A DNA stretch of 64,000 nucleotides from CAWABB01 sp963780165 (lineage in GTDB: Bacteria > Bacteroidota > Ignavibacteria > UBA10030 > UBA6906). Positions 60,047-64,000 of this stretch are shown here, one piece after another. The notes under the pieces are model-generated. The model saw nothing but the letters and a program-made list of their open reading frames with translations. It was not told the DNA's origin and searched no databases. The position numbers and the translations under genes were made by a program. Positions within the stretch are counted from its first letter, which is position 1, and each line of letters starts with the position of its first letter. Where the stretch lies: NCBI GenBank assembly GCA_963780165.1, contig CAWABB010000001.1, forward strand, positions 992,001 through 1,056,000, in the 5' to 3' direction.

Positions 60047-60532
60047 TTATCGACCGCTCGATGGAGTGTCCAGGACGCTGGCATCTACAATGACCTTCCA
60101 TTGTCCGTCAATCTTCTTGTAGATGGTAACCCACTTGCCCTTCTCATCGACGACTCCTTTTGAAGAATTGTGGCTGTACCGCATCGTACCACGGGTGTAT
60201 GCAAGGTCACCGGAGGCTGACACCTCCACTGCTTCGACTTTGCTGGTGAATGTTCTGCAGACAGTTGTGTCCGCAAGCCAGGATTCCAACGCATTTCGAA
60301 TGGCGTCGTGACCAACGAACAGTGGCGCATTCGCGTCCATCGCAACGCCTTCATGTGCGTACAAATCGACCATTCTGTCGATCTCCTTCGCGTTTGTTGC
60401 AGCGAGCCATTGTGCTTCGATGTTGCGCAGCGACTCTGCCTCGGCGCGAGTGTCAACGGGTGTTGTCTGGGTGCATCCGATGAGTAATATGCAGGCACAG
60501 GCCGGAACCCTCGAGAGCCAGTTTGCATACAT
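60047..60532 (-). CDS. Lipoprotein with SnoaL/DUF4440-like domain
   Basis: A 161-aa protein with a lipoprotein signal (MYANWLSRVPACACILLIGC, Cys about 20) and an NTF2-fold domain of the SgcJ/EcaC/DUF4440 type: LRNIEAQWLAATNAKEIDRMVDLYAHEGVAMDA, PLFVGHDAIRNALESWL, GDLAYTRGTMRYSHN and WKVIVDASVLDTP. ATG 60532 was chosen because GGAGG lies eight bases upstream; ATG 60547 would place that signal inside the gene. It is probably periplasmic. Substrate unknown. Confidence 0.85.
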   Translation of the reverse strand: MYANWLSRVPACACILLIGCTQTTPVDTRAEAESLRNIEAQWLAATNAKEIDRMVDLYAHEGVAMDANAPLFVGHDAIRNALESWLADTTVCRTFTSKVEAVEVSASGDLAYTRGTMRYSHNSSKGVVDEKGKWVTIYKKIDGQWKVIVDASVLDTPSSGR

Positions 60533-60735
60533 AGCGACATCCTCCATGGTTGTGGAGCGTTTCTGGAGCTTGTAGCTGGAGAGCTTGCTGGAAAGCTAAG
60601 CTGGCTCTATCCTATATACAAGAGTCGCGTGATTCTGCGGTGCCTGCCCGCGGTGCCTGCCGGCGAGTTTCGATTGCACCCGCAGCACGGAGAGCTGTGG
60701 CCAGGCGTGCCGGAGATCATGCAGAGAAAACGCAA

Positions 60736-60761
60736 GGCCCGGGACATCGCTGCCCCGGGCC
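60736..60761 (-). terminator. Rho-independent terminator after T9SS gene
   Basis: GGCCCGGG and CCCGGGCC form a perfect 8-bp stem with loop ACATCGCTGC; read on the minus strand it is followed by TTGCGTTTTCTCT. It lies about 66-91 nt past the stop at 60827. The loop and stem resemble 31317-31344. Confidence 0.75.
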
Positions 60762-60826
60762 GAGTGCATTCGTTAATCCTCATGCCTTTCTGTCGGCGCC
60801 ATCCGCCAGAAAGCTCACTTTCCATA

Positions 60827-62158
60827 CTACTGGAGCAACAAGAGCTTGCGCGTCTGGGTGAAATCGCCTGCGGTCAGCCTGTAGAGGTAGACTCCGCTTG
60901 AGAGGCCTGAGGCGTCAAATTGGACTTCGTGAATTCCCGCGTCTCTCCTCTCGTTCACCAACACGGACACCTCTCGTCCAATGATGTCGTAGACACTCAA
61001 CCTCACCATCGTAGACTTTGGCAACTCGTACTTGATCGTCGTGCTCGGGTTGAAGGGGTTTGGGTAGTTCTGAGCAAGGAAATACGAAGCCGGGACGGGA
61101 TTTCGATCTCCAACTGCCATGGAAGTGACGTACTTGTACACCGTATCCGGCCCCGCGGGGACGCCCCATCCCACTCGCTCAGAAGGGAATGCAATGACGT
61201 AATTGCTGCTGTAGTCAATGACTGTCCAGTCCTCCCCAGAGTTGTATGTGCATGCGAAGCCATTTGCTGAAGGGGAGCAACCAGTAATGAAGTACGTACC
61301 TGTCGTTCCAGGCACATGACGGATGCAATTTGTAGCTATCCCACTGATGACCAGATTGTCAATGTCAAACCAGGTCACTCCGCCATCCGTCGTCTTCCGA
61401 TAGGAGCTCCCAGGGCCCTCGCCGTACAGAGCATATATACCGGTACTCGAATCCTGAAAGGCGAGAGCATAGAACCACAGGATGCCGTCAGATAATGGCG
61501 GTGATCCTGACCATGTATACCCTCTGTCCGTGCTGCTGAGCAGCCGTCGCGTCGTGCCACACCACACACGATTACCCGCTCCCGCAATCGATGTCCCACC
61601 AGCCCAGGTATACTCATTGTCGACTGCCGGAGGCATGCTGACCTGATTCCAATTCAGTCCGCCATTTGTAGTTGTGTACGTCTCGAGATTCGGATCGCCA
61701 ATTGCCACGCCATTTTGTGCATCAAAAAAGGAAATGTAACCTGGACCCCCGCCGGACGATGCATACGCATTCTGCTTCGTCCAGGTCGCCCCACCATCTG
61801 TGGTCTTGAACACGCCTTTGGGTTTCGACACAGAATAGTGATACTGATACACAGCCGCATACGCCGTGTCCGCGTCCAGTCCTACTATCTGGCTGAGGTA
61901 GGCATTCTCAGCACCCGGGATACTGTCGCACACCCAGGTACTCCCGCCATCAGTTGTTCGACTGTACCCTGCGTATGGACTGCTGTTGGGCGGCCAAATG
62001 TGCCCCGCGGCCCAGCATACGTGTTCACTGGGTGCAGAGAGACTCACCGCCCACACCCCCGGGGGGAAATTCGTGTTCTGGAGCTGCCAGTTGAGCTGCG
62101 CAAAGCCCAGTGTGTGGAAGAACAGTAATACTAGAAGACAGCGTATCATGGTGTTCAT
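60827..62158 (-). CDS. T9SS-secreted BNR/Ycf48-like propeller protein
   Basis: A 443-aa protein: signal peptide (MNTMIRCLLVLLFFHTLGFAQ), propeller-like repeats (YSRTTDGGSTWVCDS, VFKTTDGGATWTKQN, YTTTNGGLNWNQV, RKTTDGGVTWFDI; the S/T-DGG-xTW motif of BNR/Ycf48 blades) and a T9SS type A tail (NYPNPFNPSTTIKYELPKS, GVYLYRLTAG, KLLLLQ). ATG 62158 has GGAGG six bases upstream. A GGTACC-type G/C run (62221-62232) lies at a similar distance as in two other T9SS leaders. The role of the exported propeller is unknown. Confidence 0.88.
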   Translation of the reverse strand: MNTMIRCLLVLLFFHTLGFAQLNWQLQNTNFPPGVWAVSLSAPSEHVCWAAGHIWPPNSSPYAGYSRTTDGGSTWVCDSIPGAENAYLSQIVGLDADTAYAAVYQYHYSVSKPKGVFKTTDGGATWTKQNAYASSGGGPGYISFFDAQNGVAIGDPNLETYTTTNGGLNWNQVSMPPAVDNEYTWAGGTSIAGAGNRVWCGTTRRLLSSTDRGYTWSGSPPLSDGILWFYALAFQDSSTGIYALYGEGPGSSYRKTTDGGVTWFDIDNLVISGIATNCIRHVPGTTGTYFITGCSPSANGFACTYNSGEDWTVIDYSSNYVIAFPSERVGWGVPAGPDTVYKYVTSMAVGDRNPVPASYFLAQNYPNPFNPSTTIKYELPKSTMVRLSVYDIIGREVSVLVNERRDAGIHEVQFDASGLSSGVYLYRLTAGDFTQTRKLLLLQ

Positions 62159-62269
62159 GACGCACCTCCAGGAAAGGATTGGGCATCAAAGGACTTTATG
62201 CGCAATCTACAGCATCACGCAGGGGGGGTACCTATCACCACGGTTACAAAGGTGATAACTGGCGTTACA

Positions 62270-64000
62270 TCATGAGGAAGGATTGGAGGAGGGGCTCCCG
62301 TGTGCGATTTTCCTCACTTCCACGGGAGTCAGGCCAAATTGCTCGTGAAAACACTTGGTGAAATAGGCAGGGCTGCCAAAGCCGACGCTGTACGCTATTT
62401 CCGAGACGGTTCCCCAGTCTCTTTTTCAGCATATCCATGGCCCGGTGGAGGCGCATATAGCGGATGAACTCGCCTGCCGACTGGTTCGTCAGCGCCGTAA
62501 GCTTCCGGTGAATCTGCACGCGGCTCATACCGACTTCATGGCCCAGGTCCTCCACGCTGAAACCCTCGTTCCCCATGTTTTTCTCGACCACTGCAATAAC
62601 CCGCTGCAGAAATGCATCATCCAGGGAGGTAACGGCGATCTCGCCCGGCTTGAGCACCGTGCCGACACTGAACCTTTCACGCAACTTCCGCCGCACCTCA
62701 ATGAGATTCCTGATCCTCGCAATGAGCTCTTTCACGTCAAATGGCTTGATCAGGTAGTCATCGGCGCCGGTTTCGAGGCCTTCAATCTTGTTCTCGCTGG
62801 CTGCCTTCGCGGTCAGGAGAATAATCGGAATATGGCTGGTCTTTTCGTCATTCTTCAGATCACGACAGACCTCGTATCCATCCTTTTTCGGCATCATCAC
62901 GTCGCTGATGATGAGATCAGGGACGATCTCCTTGGCTCTATCGATTCCCTCCAACCCATCGGCTGCCTCGACAACATGATACGTTGGACGGCAGGTTGTC
63001 CCGGATGTACTGCCGCACGTCCGTGTTGTCTTCGACGATAAGAACGAGAGGTTTATCCTGACTCCGTTGTGCCGTTCCTACGCCCCCTCTCGATTCTGCG
63101 GCAATGCCTCCGGCGGCAGCGATGCCCCCCTCATCTGCCATCGCCTCAGCGCTGTCGGGCACATCGGCGATCTCGTCAACCTCAAGGTGGCGTCGCCCCA
63201 ATGGCAGCAGCACTGTGAACGTCGTCCCCCGTCCGATTTTGCTCTGCACCTGCACCGTCCCATGGTGCAACTCCACAAGCTCCTTCACGAGCGCGAGCCC
63301 GATGCCCGAGCCTTCATGCTCACGTGTCTGCGAAGCATCCACCTGATAGAAGCGGTCAAAGACTCTCTCGAGCTGATCCGCCGGGATCCCGGCGCCCGTG
63401 TCGTGAACGGTAATCTCCAAGCAATCCCCGCTCCAGGAAGAGTTCAATTGAACCTCCCTCCGGAGATCTGTCGATACCGACACCTTCCCCCCTTCCGGGG
63501 TGAACTTGAAGGCATTTGAGAGCAGATTGCTCAGAATCTTTTCCACCATCTCCTTGTCAGCGTAGACTTCGATTTCCTCCTGGTTGGCTACTACCTCCAG
63601 CTCAATCTTTCTCATTCCTGCAGACGATTCGAACGAGTAGGAGATGCCTTTTACCAGTGGGACGATGTTCATCCGGCTTGCATGCAGCTTCATCGCTCCG
63701 GCTTCCAGCTTGGAGAGGTCGAGCAGCTGGTTGATAAGTCCGAGGAGTCGATGCGCGTTGCGCTCTGCCAGCGTCATGTCCTTGAGTAATTCGCCCACTG
63801 GAGCCACCTGCATATTCGTATCCGTCCCGACAGACGCTTGAACACCCTCGCGGAGTGTCGAGAGTGCATTGCTGCTCTCCCCTCCATGATGGTCCGGGCC
63901 CAGGACAGGCGTGGCCCTCTCCTTCCACTTCCGAATCGGTCCGAGAATGAGCGTGAGCGGGGTGCGAAACTCGTGTGAGATGTTGGCAAAAAATCGACTC
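62270..64000 (-). pseudogene. Hybrid two-component gene, 3' part, with two frameshifts
   Basis: The gene enters from the right edge of the window. Readable segments: SRFFANISHEFRTPLTLILGP (HisKA phospho-acceptor site), an extended insert (GPDHHGGESSNALSTL), HATPase with HDTGAGIP and GSGIGLALVKELVELHHG, then a receiver domain VLIVEDNTDVRQYIRDNLPS. One extra base near 62983 breaks the receiver; the next frame continues GIDRAKEIVPDLIISDVMMPKKDG and an AraC HTH. A second extra base in the CCCC at 62412-62415 breaks the HTH, whose restored frame ends at 62270 (VSEIAYSVGFGSPAYFTKCF). Without these it would match the 1364-aa protein at 35731. Loss of function or base-call errors are both possible. 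Confidence 0.8.

Overview
The window is GC-rich bacterial chromosome with no complete tRNA, rRNA, CRISPR array, transposase or integrase visible. Four intact secreted proteins, and at least two decayed ones, end in the type IX secretion (T9SS) sorting tail with the NYPNPFNPSTTI-type motif. There are also hybrid two-component systems with Reg_prop propellers and Y_Y_Y domains, and Ser/Thr kinases fused to TolB-like and TPR regions. This mix points to the FCB group, most likely an Ignavibacteria-like or related Bacteroidota lineage. Good Shine-Dalgarno sequences precede many genes, which is unlike classical Bacteroidetes. The species cannot be told from this sequence alone.

Layout. 1-3.8 kb: a truncated long-chain acyl-CoA synthetase, a 63-aa KOW protein, a SnoaL-like protein and a quinone oxidoreductase. 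3.9-11.7 kb: a signalling block with a FIST sensor abutting a 1067-aa multi-sensor PP2C (SpoIIE) phosphatase, then a Reg_prop/Y_Y_Y receptor ending in PP2C. 12-16 kb: a T9SS protein, a frameshifted double-DUF1801 gene and an ECF sigma factor coupled to a small membrane protein. 16.3-19.2 kb: quinol-type nitric oxide reductase and a small membrane protein. 19.3-31 kb: a beta-lactamase-family hydrolase, a membrane protein, a lipoprotein with two SnoaL-like domains, two large receptor-like Ser/Thr kinases and a lactate dehydrogenase. 31-41 kb: a T9SS protein with YD-like repeats, a decayed haloperoxidase-LamG-T9SS gene, a 1364-aa hybrid two-component protein and two kinase fragments.

41.6-44.7 kb holds the best candidate for an undescribed system. 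A WYL-domain regulator diverges from an ARPP-1 gene overlapped by a DUF932-like gene, and the intergenic region carries five tandem 15-bp repeats that look like an operator. 44.8-50.4 kb is an accessory-type run: a cyclase-fold protein, a Phd/ParE-like toxin-antitoxin pair, a lipoprotein, two nearly identical GNAT acetyltransferases, a GYD fragment, DUF1697, an NAD(P)-binding protein and a SnoaL-like protein. 50.4-64 kb: outer-membrane proteins, a 1215-aa FG-GAP/LamG T9SS protein, a YtxH/holin-like envelope cluster, a Met-rich exported protein, another T9SS protein, and the 3' end of a second hybrid two-component gene with two frameshifts.

Two themes cut across these regions. First, a dispersed leader-like repeat occurs in at least six places, always upstream of minus-strand genes (kinases, beta-lactamase family, hybrid two-component, ECF sigma, T9SS). 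Second, severed 5' ends of other genes (kinase, T9SS signal peptide, GYD) survive as short ORFs that abut or overlap the start of an unrelated gene, as if promoter and translation start had been captured by recombination. Single-base indels recur in several genes, so both pseudogene decay and assembly error must be considered.
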